A DNA stretch of 64,000 nt from CAZFDT01 sp964518335 (GTDB taxonomy: Bacteria; Planctomycetota; Phycisphaerae; Phycisphaerales; Phycisphaeraceae): the NCBI GenBank assembly GCA_964518335.1, contig CAZFDT010000025.1:3802-67801 (forward strand), written 5' to 3'. This document shows, in pieces, positions 33,795-42,016 of this stretch. Below the pieces are notes generated by a model. It was not told where the DNA came from. It did no database searches and saw nothing but the letters and a program-made list of their open reading frames with translations. Both the position numbers and the translations under genes were made by a program. Positions within the stretch are counted from its first letter, which is position 1. The number at the start of each line of letters is the position of its first letter.

Positions 33795-33879
33795 CCCACG
33801 CACCCGCGCCCCCGCGCACACTTCCGCGCCGCCCGGCAATTCGGGGCCGACCCCGCCTCGGCGCACGTGACGCCAGCGG

Positions 33880-33909
33880 TTGACAGGCGCATTTGCCCCT
33901 CGTTACGAT
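33880..33909 (+). promoter_or_regulatory. Sigma-70-type promoter for the ankyrin gene
   Basis: Perfect -35 TTGACA (33880-33885), 18-base spacer, -10 TACGAT (33904-33909). Predicted start near 33916 gives a ~158-base leader that contains the hairpin at 33972-34008. Confidence 0.7.
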
Positions 33910-33971
33910 CGAGTCGGCCTATCGAGAGGCCGACCGTCCGCGTGAAGGGCTCAGCCCGCTCGTCTGCAGAT

Positions 33972-34008
33972 GCCCCCGCCGTTGAAGTTCGGTTGAACTT
34001 CCGGGGGC
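33972..34008 (+). promoter_or_regulatory. Two-tier 5'UTR hairpin upstream of the ankyrin gene
   Basis: Inner stem GAAGTTC/GAACTTC with loop GGTT; outer stem GCCCCCG/CGGGGGC, with CCGTT unpaired on the 5' side. It lies inside the predicted leader, about 65 bases before the ATG. No T-run follows, so it is not a standard terminator. An mRNA-stabilising or regulatory role is possible. Confidence 0.6.
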
Positions 34009-34073
34009 GACATAACCTGACTTCCTGCCGGAATGTGCGGACGCCCGGCGACAAGGAAGGAAGGTTCCCCATC

Positions 34074-37000
34074 ATGGCCCAATCCACAGGTCTGCCTGCG
34101 CCTGCCCCACGAGGCAAAGCGCTACCCTCGCGAGCCAATCTCGAACACCTCAAGAACCAGGCCAAGCGCCGTCTGGCCGAACTCCGCCAGCGCGACCCCA
34201 ACGCCAAACTCGCCGACGCCCAGCACGCGCTGGCGAAAGACTATGGCTTAGCCAGTTGGCGAAAGCTCAAGGCGCATGTCGAAAGCATGCCCGGCGCGGT
34301 CCATGAACTCGTGCAGGCGGTGCGAGTCGGCGATGTTGCCACGATGCGCCGGATCCTCGGCCGGATGCCCGAACTGGCCAACGCGTGCGCCGATCGCACC
34401 GGCGAATTGAAGGTGTTGCCGATGGACACGAAGGCGATGCGCCTGCTGCACCTGGCCGTGCGGGAAGATCAGGTCGAAGCGGCCCGGGTGCTGCTGGCGC
34501 ATGGGGCCGATCCCGACCTTCGCAATGCAGACGGGCGGACGCCGCTGCATGATTGCCTGGAACTGGGTCGGCACACGATTGAGCAACTGCTGCGCGACGC
34601 CGGGGCCACGATCGACATCTGCAGCGCCGCGGCGTGCGGCGACATCGATCGCGTGCGGGCGCTGCTTGATGCGGATCCATCGCTCATGATGGATATGAGC
34701 ACCCACATGCCGCCATTGGGGTGGGCGTCGTTCGGCAGGAAGATCGACATCGCCCGGCTGCTCATCGAACGCGGCGCCAAGCCCGAGGCATTCGAGACGA
34801 TCTGGCCGGCGGCGCAGATCGGTGCGGCTGATTACGCACGGGCGATGATCGACCTGGGCGTCGATCCCAACGAACCCTGCGGAAAGCAGCATCGAACGGC
34901 GATGCACGCCTGCGCCATGATGAATTACACCGACGACGCGACGGCCGTCGCCGAGGTGCTCCTGGATGCCGGGGCCGATCCTAACGCGCAGGATGTCAAT
35001 GGACTGACCCCGCTGCACCTGGCGATGATTGGCAAGCACAATCGCTTCACGCCGGCCCATCAGAAGCTGGTGGATCTACTGCTGAGCCGCGGGGCACACC
35101 TGGAGCTGCTCGGCGACAACGGCAACATCGGCCGCTGCACGCCGCTGCACTTGGCCTGTTTCAGTGGTGCGGACCGCCTGCCCGCAGTCGCGGTGCTTCT
35201 GCGGGCCGGCGCTGATCCAAATGTCATCAGCACCGAGGGCAGCACACCGCTTTCGACGGCGCTGGCACACGGCGAAGACGCGATCGTCGCCGCGCTCCTG
35301 GCGGCCGGTGCGCGACCGAGCCTGCACGATCTGGTTGCTTTGGATCGGGTGGAGGAAGTGTCAGATACACTAACAGCGGATACATCGCTGGCCACGACGA
35401 CCGAGCCATACTTTGGCTATTCGCTGCTGAGCACCGCCAAGTCCGACGCCATGCGGACCCGGCTGTTGGAGTTGGGCGTGCGGCGCCATGTTGTTGAGGC
35501 CGCGTGGCTTGGCATGGTTGACGACCTGCGTCAGCAGCTCGACGCCGACGGCTTGCTCGTTCACGCTCGGGACTTGAAGAATCGCACACCGCTGCACGCT
35601 GCCGCCGCGGCGGGCCGGCGCGAGGCGGTGGAACTGCTCGCGGCGCGCGGCGCTGATCTCGCCGCCGAGTGGGTGCCCGGGTGGACCGCCGCCGTCGCCG
35701 CTGAGAGGAGAGGACATGGCGAGATCGCTGCGTTCCTGCGCGACGTAGCATCAAGGAGAGTTGCGGACCTGTCACCGGAGATACTCAAGGCCTTCGGCGA
35801 GGCGATCTACCGCGATCGCGGCGATGTCGAGGCGGTGCGGAAGATGCTTGACGAGCATCCGCAACTGGTCAACAGTCGGCCGTGGGCGCCCAAGTGGGAG
35901 CACACGCCGATCGAGGCGGTGGCGGGGATGTGCGTGTGGCATCGGCCGAAGATGCGGGAGATGGCGAAGCTGCTGGCGGCGCGTGGCGCGACGTGCGATC
36001 TGCCGACACTGGCGCGGTGCGGGCTGGCGGAGGAGGTCGCGCGATATCTCGACGCGCAACCGCAGGCGTTGGATGCGCCCGATGCTCAGGGGCGGACGGC
36101 GTTGTACCGGGCGACGTGCGTGTATGGCTCGTTCGAGGAGGGCGAGGCGGTGTCGAAGCTCCTGATCGATCGCGGGGCGACAGTGGACATCTGCAGCGCG
36201 GCGACGCTGGGCATGGTCGAGCGTGTGCGAGAGCTGTTGCGGGCCGCCCCGTCGCTGGCGAAGACTTACGACGGCGACGGCATGACGGCGCTGCACTGGG
36301 CGGTGCGCCAGCGGCGGAGTGTCGGCGACAACGCGGTGACGATCGCGCGGCTGCTGCTCGACGCCGGGGCGGATGTCGCCGCGGTGAATCGGCAGGAGGA
36401 CGGCATGCATCCGATCCACCACTGCGGCGAGTGGATGGCGACCCCGGACACGGCGGACTTGCTCATCGAGCGCGGGGCGGACGTGAACGCGCGTGCGCAG
36501 AAGAACCGCTGGACGCCGTTGGACTACGCGGTCGATCGCAACCGCATGCGGATGATCGAATACTTCCGGGCCAGGGGCGGCAAGCGTTCGAGCGAGATCG
36601 ACCGCCCCGACGACACGCCCGCGAGGTTTCTCAAGGCGGTGTGGGAGAGCGATGCGCAGGCGGTGCGGGAGATGCTCGCGGCGGATGCGAAACTGGTGGA
36701 GGCGGTCGCGCCGCACCCGCAGTGGGGCGGGCGGCCCCAGTCGCTGCACTTGACCATCGAGCGCGGCGACCGCGAGATGTTTGACCTGCTTCTGGACGCC
36801 GGGTCCCCGGCCGCGGGCGACAATCGCGAGTACGACGGCTGGTCGCCGCTGATGCTCGCCATCCATTGGAAGCGCGACGACATGCGCGATGAGCTGGTTC
36901 GCCGCGGGGCGCCGGTCGGGCTGATCCCCGCGCTGATGCTCGGCGACGACGCTCGGGTCGAGGATGAACTGCGGCGCAACCCCTGGGCGATCCACTACGC

Positions 37001-38603
37001 GATCCCCAATCGCGGCACGCCGCTGCACTTTGCCCGCACCCGCCGCGCGGCGGAACTGCTGCTCGACGCCGGCGTGGACATGAACCACCGGGACAAGTAC
37101 GGCAACACGGCGCTTCAGGCCGCGGTGAAGCTTGGCGATGCCGGGCGCGACGTGGTCGCGCTGCTCACGCAGCGAGGCGGCGTGCTGTCGCCCGTCGAGC
37201 TGGCGCGCACGGGCGACTTGAGAGAACTGCAGCGCCGCGCCGCGCCGGACACAGACCGTGGCGAGTTGCTGTTCGCGGCGGTCGAGGCGGGGCGTGTGAC
37301 GGTCGTACGCTGGCTGATCCGTCGCGGCGTCGATATGAACCAGCCCAACGACAAGGGTACGACGCCGCTGCACGCCGCGGCGTGGCAGGGGCGGATGCCG
37401 ATCGTCAAGCTGCTGGTCGAGGCCGGCGCGGATGTGCATGCGCTCGACGGTGAATATCACGCGACCCCGGCGCAGTGGGCGCAGCACAACGCGCAGACGC
37501 ACGTGCGGCCGCAGTGCCTGCCCGTGGCGGCGTATCTGGAGAAGCAGATGAAGACGAGCAAGCGTGTCGGCAAGCCGGCGAAGGCGAAGGATTGGAAGCC
37601 GATCATGGACGCGGCGTATGCCGGCGACCCCCGCAAGATCCAATCGCTGCTGAAGGCGGGTGCTGACCCCAACGTGCTGAGCCCGACGAATCATCATCAT
37701 CGGCCGCTGCACCGGGCCATCGAGCGGAAGAAGACGGCCCCGCGAAACGAGCGGCACGAGGAGGTCGTGCGCGTGCTGCTGGCGGCGGGCGCCGATCCGC
37801 ACCTGCGCGGCACGCACGGGCAGCACACGGCGCTGCAGTTGGCGGCCATCGACTCGCCCCGGTTCGTGCGGCTGCTGCTGGATCACTTCAAGCCGCTGGA
37901 TTTCTTCCATGCTTGCGTGATGCTCGATGCGAAGCGTGTGGCGGCGTTGCTCGGGAAGGACGCCGCGCTCGCGTCGAAGCGGGATGAGAACGAGTGGCTG
38001 CCGCTGCATTACGTGGCGGCGTCGAGGTTGTTCGATGCCAGTCCGCAAGCGGCCAATGCGCAGTTGCGGTTGGCCGGGTTGCTGCTGGACGCCGGGGCCG
38101 ATGTCAACGGCGCGTTCGGATACGACGGCAAGTGGCCTATCCCGGTGCTCTTTTACGCCTGCGGGTACCACAACAATCCCGGGCTGACCGAGTATCTGCT
38201 GCAGCGCGGGGCCGTGCCTTACGACAACGAGAGCGTGTATCACGCCAGCGACGAGGGGCACGCCGAATGCCTGGCGGTGATCGAGCGGCACGCCGACGCC
38301 CGCAAGCTCAAGCAGGAGTGCACCAAGTGCCTGCGGACGCAGATGCACTGGGGCAACTCGCGTGGCGCGGCGTGGCTGCTGGCGCACGGGGCCGACCCCA
38401 ACTCGCTGCACCCCGAGACGGGCCACAGCGCGCTGCACGCGGCGGCCAAGCACGGCGCCGGCGAAAAGGTCATCGCCCTGCTGCTGCGCCACGGCGCCGA
38501 CCCCCGGCGAAAGTCGCGGGATGGACACACCGCCCTGGAATTGGCGACAATCCTCAAACGACAGCGCGTGCTGGAGCAGCTCCGACGTTTCGTGAAAGGT
38601 TGA
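34074..38603 (+). CDS. Giant ankyrin-repeat protein
   Basis: 1509 residues from the ATG at 34074; a purine-rich AAGGAAGGAAGG ends about nine bases before it. Residues ~20-70 (NLEHLKNQAKRRLAEL ... LASWRKLKAHVE) match the short helical domain often found before ankyrin repeats in soil bacteria. The rest is roughly thirty ankyrin repeats of ~33 residues, with GRTPLHDCLELG, GLTPLHLAM and GADPN(A/V) turns. No signal peptide or TM segment is seen, so it is probably cytosolic. Such arrays bind proteins; the partner is unknown. Three bases separate it from the VOC gene. Confidence 0.9.
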   Translation: MAQSTGLPAPAPRGKALPSRANLEHLKNQAKRRLAELRQRDPNAKLADAQHALAKDYGLASWRKLKAHVESMPGAVHELVQAVRVGDVATMRRILGRMPELANACADRTGELKVLPMDTKAMRLLHLAVREDQVEAARVLLAHGADPDLRNADGRTPLHDCLELGRHTIEQLLRDAGATIDICSAAACGDIDRVRALLDADPSLMMDMSTHMPPLGWASFGRKIDIARLLIERGAKPEAFETIWPAAQIGAADYARAMIDLGVDPNEPCGKQHRTAMHACAMMNYTDDATAVAEVLLDAGADPNAQDVNGLTPLHLAMIGKHNRFTPAHQKLVDLLLSRGAHLELLGDNGNIGRCTPLHLACFSGADRLPAVAVLLRAGADPNVISTEGSTPLSTALAHGEDAIVAALLAAGARPSLHDLVALDRVEEVSDTLTADTSLATTTEPYFGYSLLSTAKSDAMRTRLLELGVRRHVVEAAWLGMVDDLRQQLDADGLLVHARDLKNRTPLHAAAAAGRREAVELLAARGADLAAEWVPGWTAAVAAERRGHGEIAAFLRDVASRRVADLSPEILKAFGEAIYRDRGDVEAVRKMLDEHPQLVNSRPWAPKWEHTPIEAVAGMCVWHRPKMREMAKLLAARGATCDLPTLARCGLAEEVARYLDAQPQALDAPDAQGRTALYRATCVYGSFEEGEAVSKLLIDRGATVDICSAATLGMVERVRELLRAAPSLAKTYDGDGMTALHWAVRQRRSVGDNAVTIARLLLDAGADVAAVNRQEDGMHPIHHCGEWMATPDTADLLIERGADVNARAQKNRWTPLDYAVDRNRMRMIEYFRARGGKRSSEIDRPDDTPARFLKAVWESDAQAVREMLAADAKLVEAVAPHPQWGGRPQSLHLTIERGDREMFDLLLDAGSPAAGDNREYDGWSPLMLAIHWKRDDMRDELVRRGAPVGLIPALMLGDDARVEDELRRNPWAIHYAIPNRGTPLHFARTRRAAELLLDAGVDMNHRDKYGNTALQAAVKLGDAGRDVVALLTQRGGVLSPVELARTGDLRELQRRAAPDTDRGELLFAAVEAGRVTVVRWLIRRGVDMNQPNDKGTTPLHAAAWQGRMPIVKLLVEAGADVHALDGEYHATPAQWAQHNAQTHVRPQCLPVAAYLEKQMKTSKRVGKPAKAKDWKPIMDAAYAGDPRKIQSLLKAGADPNVLSPTNHHHRPLHRAIERKKTAPRNERHEEVVRVLLAAGADPHLRGTHGQHTALQLAAIDSPRFVRLLLDHFKPLDFFHACVMLDAKRVAALLGKDAALASKRDENEWLPLHYVAASRLFDASPQAANAQLRLAGLLLDAGADVNGAFGYDGKWPIPVLFYACGYHNNPGLTEYLLQRGAVPYDNESVYHASDEGHAECLAVIERHADARKLKQECTKCLRTQMHWGNSRGAAWLLAHGADPNSLHPETGHSALHAAAKHGAGEKVIALLLRHGADPRRKSRDGHTALELATILKRQRVLEQLRRFVKG

Positions 38604-38606
38604 CCC

Positions 38607-38996
38607 ATGCCCCTCCTTGGCGAAGCCCGCCCGATCCTGAGCGTGCGCGATCTGCGCGCGAGCATCGATTATTACGTGAAGAAGCTGGGGTTCACCACCG
38701 ACTGGATGTGGGGCGACCCGCCGGTGTTCGCCTCGCTGACGCGCGAGCAGACGACGATCTTTCTCTGCCGCGAGTTGCAGGGCAAGGCGGGCACGTGGGT
38801 GTGGGTGTTCGTCGATGACGTCGATGCGCTGCACCGCGAGTTCGTGCGCCGCGGCGCGATGATCCGCCAGGCGCCGACGACGTTCGGCTGGGGCTTCCGC
38901 GAGATGAACGTGCAGGACCCCGACGGCCACCGCATCCGCTTCGCCCAGGAGACCAGCGACCCCGCCGAGGGCGTGCCGTTGTGCGATGAGGATTGA
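38607..38996 (+). CDS. VOC-family (glyoxalase/bleomycin resistance-like) protein
   Basis: 129 residues forming one vicinal-oxygen-chelate module of paired beta-alpha-beta-beta-beta units: ILSVRDLRASIDYYVKKLGF at the start and MNVQDPDGHRIRFAQE at the end. A full enzyme usually forms as a dimer of such chains. The substrate is unknown. It starts three bases after the ankyrin stop, so the two are likely co-transcribed. Confidence 0.85.
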   Translation: MPLLGEARPILSVRDLRASIDYYVKKLGFTTDWMWGDPPVFASLTREQTTIFLCRELQGKAGTWVWVFVDDVDALHREFVRRGAMIRQAPTTFGWGFREMNVQDPDGHRIRFAQETSDPAEGVPLCDED

Positions 38997-39035
38997 TCGC
39001 CGCGTGGATGGCGCACGACAGCAGGGATCAAACGC

Positions 39036-39293
39036 ATGAGACGGTTCAAGTGGATCGAGTGGAACTTGCAGAAGATCGCTGCGCACGGGCTCTCGTCCGC
39101 CGATGTGGAAGCGGCCTTTGATCAGGTGTTCAGCCTGCAACAGCGTCCGGACGGATCATTCGAGATGTTCGCAATCACGCCCTCGGGCCGACGCATCTGG
39201 GTGATCTGGCGCTATGACCGGGAGGGCCCCGACTTGCCGGATATATTCGAGGATCTGGAGGACTTGCCGATCTTCGTCATCACCGCGTACTAG
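39036..39293 (+). CDS. BrnT/DUF4258-like small protein, possible toxin
   Basis: 85 residues: WIEWNLQKIAAHGLSSADVEAAF at the start, then a short beta sheet (EMFAITPSGRRIWVIWRY) and the end PIFVITAY. This order is like BrnT/COG2929 RNase-fold toxins (usually WxxxNxxKHGv ... GR.l.Vvy ... vITAR), although similarity is weak and the acidic loop EGPDLPDIFEDLEDL is unusual. The next gene starts one base after its stop, the typical spacing for a toxin-antitoxin pair. Toxicity is inferred only from family shape and arrangement. Confidence 0.55.
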   Translation: MRRFKWIEWNLQKIAAHGLSSADVEAAFDQVFSLQQRPDGSFEMFAITPSGRRIWVIWRYDREGPDLPDIFEDLEDLPIFVITAY

Positions 39294-39294
39294 A

Positions 39295-39567
39295 ATGGGA
39301 TCAGTCATGGACCGACTTGCAAATGATGAGCGGAGTGCGCGGCGACGGACCGAGGACGAGCGGATCGCATCGGAGCCGCCCATGCCAGCACCCGACCTGC
39401 CGCGCGGCGCCGCTTCCCTGCCTGTGGAAGCGCATCTTGCTCGCTTGCATCACCGGCCGATGGCAATCGCGGGGATTGTTGAGAAGGGCGTCGTGCGGCC
39501 GCTTGATCCGAGCGTCAAGCTTTCCGAGCACGCCCGAGTGATCATCGTGGCGTCAGAATCGCCGTAA
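39295..39567 (+). CDS. Possible antitoxin with AF2212/DUF104-like C-terminus
   Basis: 90 residues from the ATG at 39295 (39307 also possible). The N-terminal half is charged and probably disordered. The C-terminal ~35 residues (AIAGIVEKGVVRPLDPSVKLSEHARVIIV) match the short beta-rich pattern seen in AF2212-like (DUF104) antitoxins. It starts one base after the stop of the BrnT-like gene. DUF104 proteins usually accompany PIN toxins, so this pairing is unusual. Confidence 0.55.
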   Translation: MGSVMDRLANDERSARRRTEDERIASEPPMPAPDLPRGAASLPVEAHLARLHHRPMAIAGIVEKGVVRPLDPSVKLSEHARVIIVASESP

Positions 39568-39679
39568 CGAGTCGGGCGATTCGGTCGCTCACCTGCGTCT
39601 GGGCTGACGACATCCACGGCGTCAACTGGTTCCACTGCACCAGTGTCGCCGGCGGGGCCACTGTTCGCGATCTCTCTCC

Positions 39680-40642
39680 TCAAAGCCCGAGCATGAACTG
39701 GTACACGCGGTCCTCCCAGCCGGGCAGGCCCTCGTGGCCGAAGTCGGGGTAGATCACCATCTCCTTCCTGGCGGTGATCTTGTTGTACGCGGCGAACTGC
39801 GTCGAGGGCGGGCACACCTGGTCGAGCATGCCGGTGGCGATGAGCACGTCGCCCTTGATGCGCGGGGCCAGGTGCTGCACGTCGATGTAGCCCAGGCGGT
39901 TGAACCACTCGTCGCGGCGTGCGTGGGTGGGGTCGAAGTGGCGGAAGAAGGTCTTGAGCTCGGCGTAGGCGTTGGTGGCCAGGTCCATCTCCCAGACGCG
40001 CAGGTAGTCGCAGAGGAAGGGGAAGGTCGGCGCCGCGCGGCGGATGCGGGGTTCAAGTGCAGCGCAGGCCAGCGTGAGCCCGCCGCCCTGCGAACCGCCC
40101 AGGGCGCCGACGCGCGTCTCATCGACCTCGTCGAAGCCCATGACGATGCCCGCCAGTTGCGCGGTGTCGAGGAAGATGTGTCGGAAGAGGAGGTTGTCGG
40201 GCTGATCGTCGAGGCCGCGAATGATGTGACCGTGGTGGGTCGTGCCTTTGATGCCGCCGGTGTCTTCGGACAGCCCGCCCTGGCCGCGGCAGTCGAGTGC
40301 GGCGACGGCGAAGCCGGCGGCGACGAGTCCGAGCTTGCCGCACCAGTCGCCGCTGTTGCCGGTGTATCCGTGGAACTGCACCACCGCCGGGCCGGGCCGC
40401 GTCGCGCCCTTGGGCCGCAGATACTTGGCGTGGATGCGCGCCCCGCGCACGCCGGTGAAATACAGGTCGAAGCAGTCGGCGAAGGGCGTGGCGAACGCCG
40501 CGGGCTTGAGCTCGACGTTGGCCTGGACCGACTTCATCTCGCCGAGCGCTCGCGTCCAGTACGCATCGTGATCGGCGGGGCGCGGGTTGCGGCCCTGGTA
40601 CGTCTTGAGGCTCTCCGTCGACATTTCAAAGCAGGCAGGCAT
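39680..40642 (-). CDS. Acetylxylan esterase-like alpha/beta hydrolase
   Basis: 320 residues from the ATG at 40642. The AXE1/cephalosporin-C deacetylase family is shown by QFHGYTGNSGDW, the DCRGQG(G) oxyanion region, the GGSQGGG nucleophile elbow (Ser), the acid in IATGMLDQVCPP (Asp), and the catalytic His in PDFGHEGLPG. It removes acetyl groups from xylo-oligosaccharides or related acetylated sugars. No signal peptide is seen, so it is probably cytosolic. Length is normal. It is divergent from the DUF4058 gene. Confidence 0.9.
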   Translation of the reverse strand: MPACFEMSTESLKTYQGRNPRPADHDAYWTRALGEMKSVQANVELKPAAFATPFADCFDLYFTGVRGARIHAKYLRPKGATRPGPAVVQFHGYTGNSGDWCGKLGLVAAGFAVAALDCRGQGGLSEDTGGIKGTTHHGHIIRGLDDQPDNLLFRHIFLDTAQLAGIVMGFDEVDETRVGALGGSQGGGLTLACAALEPRIRRAAPTFPFLCDYLRVWEMDLATNAYAELKTFFRHFDPTHARRDEWFNRLGYIDVQHLAPRIKGDVLIATGMLDQVCPPSTQFAAYNKITARKEMVIYPDFGHEGLPGWEDRVYQFMLGL

Positions 40643-40717
40643 GGTCAATCTCCGTAGGGGGCCGATATCATACTGTTCGGCCGCGACTACAATGCTCCGG
40701 CACGCAGGAACCAACCG

Positions 40718-41494
40718 ATGCCCAGCCCCTTCCCCGGCATGGACCCGTACATGGAACTGCACTGGCGCGATGTCCACGCAGCGCTGGTCGCGACCACGCG
40801 CGCGGTGCTGAATGGACAGTTGCCGACCGGTCTGGTGGCCCGGGTGGAGGAGCGGGTGACGATCGATGCGCTGGAGGGTCCGGTTCGTGCCTATGTGCCT
40901 GATGTTCAGGTCGTCGAAGATCGGTCCGATGAAAAGGCACGCGGCACGACCACCGCAGCGGTCGCGGTGGCTTCACCCGTTGTGCTGCAAGTCGAGTCGT
41001 ATACCGAAACCTATATCACCGTGCTGGAGTCCGCGGGCGAACGACTCGTCACTGTGATCGAGTTCCTTAGCCCTTCCAATAAGCGTGGCGACAGCATGGC
41101 CGACTACCTGACTAAGCGAGGCGAACTGCTGTCGGGGGGCGTGAATCTGGTCGAGGTGGACCTGGTCCGCAAGGGCAGTTGGGTCAAGCTGATCGCACCC
41201 AACGTACCACCGCCACAGTTGGCCACGCCGTATCGCGTCGTGACGAGGCGCCACGGTAAACCAAGCCAGGCCGAGTTGTTCCCGATCACGCTACGACAAC
41301 GGCTTCCCATCATCCCGATCCCGCTGCGTGAAATGGACCAGGACGCCACACTCGACTTGCAGGCGATTCTGACCCGGGCCTATGACGAAGGCCGCTACGC
41401 CGGCACAGACTACCGCCAGCCGCTGGACCCGCCGCTCGAAGGCGAGGACGCGACGTGGGCCGACGAGTTGCTCAAGACCGCGGGGCGGCGGTGA
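40718..41494 (+). CDS. DUF4058-family protein
   Basis: 258 residues beginning MPSPFPGMDPYMELHWRDVH, the hallmark start of DUF4058. Further features are ITVLESAGERLVTVIEFLSPSNK, which looks like a PD-(D/E)xK-type beta strand and loop, and YRQPLDPPLEGEDATWADELL near the end. The family is common in planctomycetes and cyanobacteria and has no firm function; a nuclease-like fold is an inference from the ExxS/TPxNK pattern. It lies 32 bases before ribH. Confidence 0.82.
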   Translation: MPSPFPGMDPYMELHWRDVHAALVATTRAVLNGQLPTGLVARVEERVTIDALEGPVRAYVPDVQVVEDRSDEKARGTTTAAVAVASPVVLQVESYTETYITVLESAGERLVTVIEFLSPSNKRGDSMADYLTKRGELLSGGVNLVEVDLVRKGSWVKLIAPNVPPPQLATPYRVVTRRHGKPSQAELFPITLRQRLPIIPIPLREMDQDATLDLQAILTRAYDEGRYAGTDYRQPLDPPLEGEDATWADELLKTAGRR

Positions 41495-41526
41495 GAGGGG
41501 CGTGGCGACCGGCTACAATCGCGGCT

Positions 41527-41994
41527 ATGCCTGAACAGATCACCGGTTCGCTCGTGCCCGGCGAGCATCGCGTCGCCATCGTCGCCGCGCGGTTCAACGA
41601 GTTCGTCGTCGATCACATGCTGCGGGCGGCGGTGGAGACGTGGCATCAACTCGGCGGCAGCGACGAGCGGCTGGCGGTGCTGCGCGTGCCCGGCTCGTTC
41701 GAGCTGCCGGTGACGGCGCTGAACCTGGCGAAGACCGGCAAGTACGCGGCGATCGTGTGCCTGGGCTGCGTGATCCGCGGCGAGACCGACCACTACGACC
41801 ACGTGGTCGAGCAGACGGCCAAGGGGATCAAGGACGTGGGCGTGACGACGGGCGTGCCGTGCATCTTCGGCGTGCTCACTTGCGAGAACCTGGAGCAGGC
41901 GATCCATCGCGCCGGGGCGAAGATGGGCAACGCGGGGCGCAGCGCGATGATGGCGGCGGTGGAGATGGCCAACCTGATCCAGCGCATCGCCTGA
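41527..41994 (+). CDS. ribH: 6,7-dimethyl-8-ribityllumazine synthase
   Basis: 155 residues. Condenses 5-amino-6-ribitylamino-uracil with 3,4-dihydroxybutanone phosphate, the penultimate riboflavin step. Family landmarks: VAARFNEFVVDHML (substrate aromatic), VPGSFELPVTAL, CLGCVIRGETDHYDHVVEQTAKGI with the catalytic His, and GVLTCENLEQAIHRAG. The start ATG at 41527 removes an upstream extension. Length is normal. No other rib gene is in the window. Confidence 0.95.
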   Translation: MPEQITGSLVPGEHRVAIVAARFNEFVVDHMLRAAVETWHQLGGSDERLAVLRVPGSFELPVTALNLAKTGKYAAIVCLGCVIRGETDHYDHVVEQTAKGIKDVGVTTGVPCIFGVLTCENLEQAIHRAGAKMGNAGRSAMMAAVEMANLIQRIA

Positions 41995-42016
41995 CGCGCG
42001 ATCGGTGATCGCGCCC

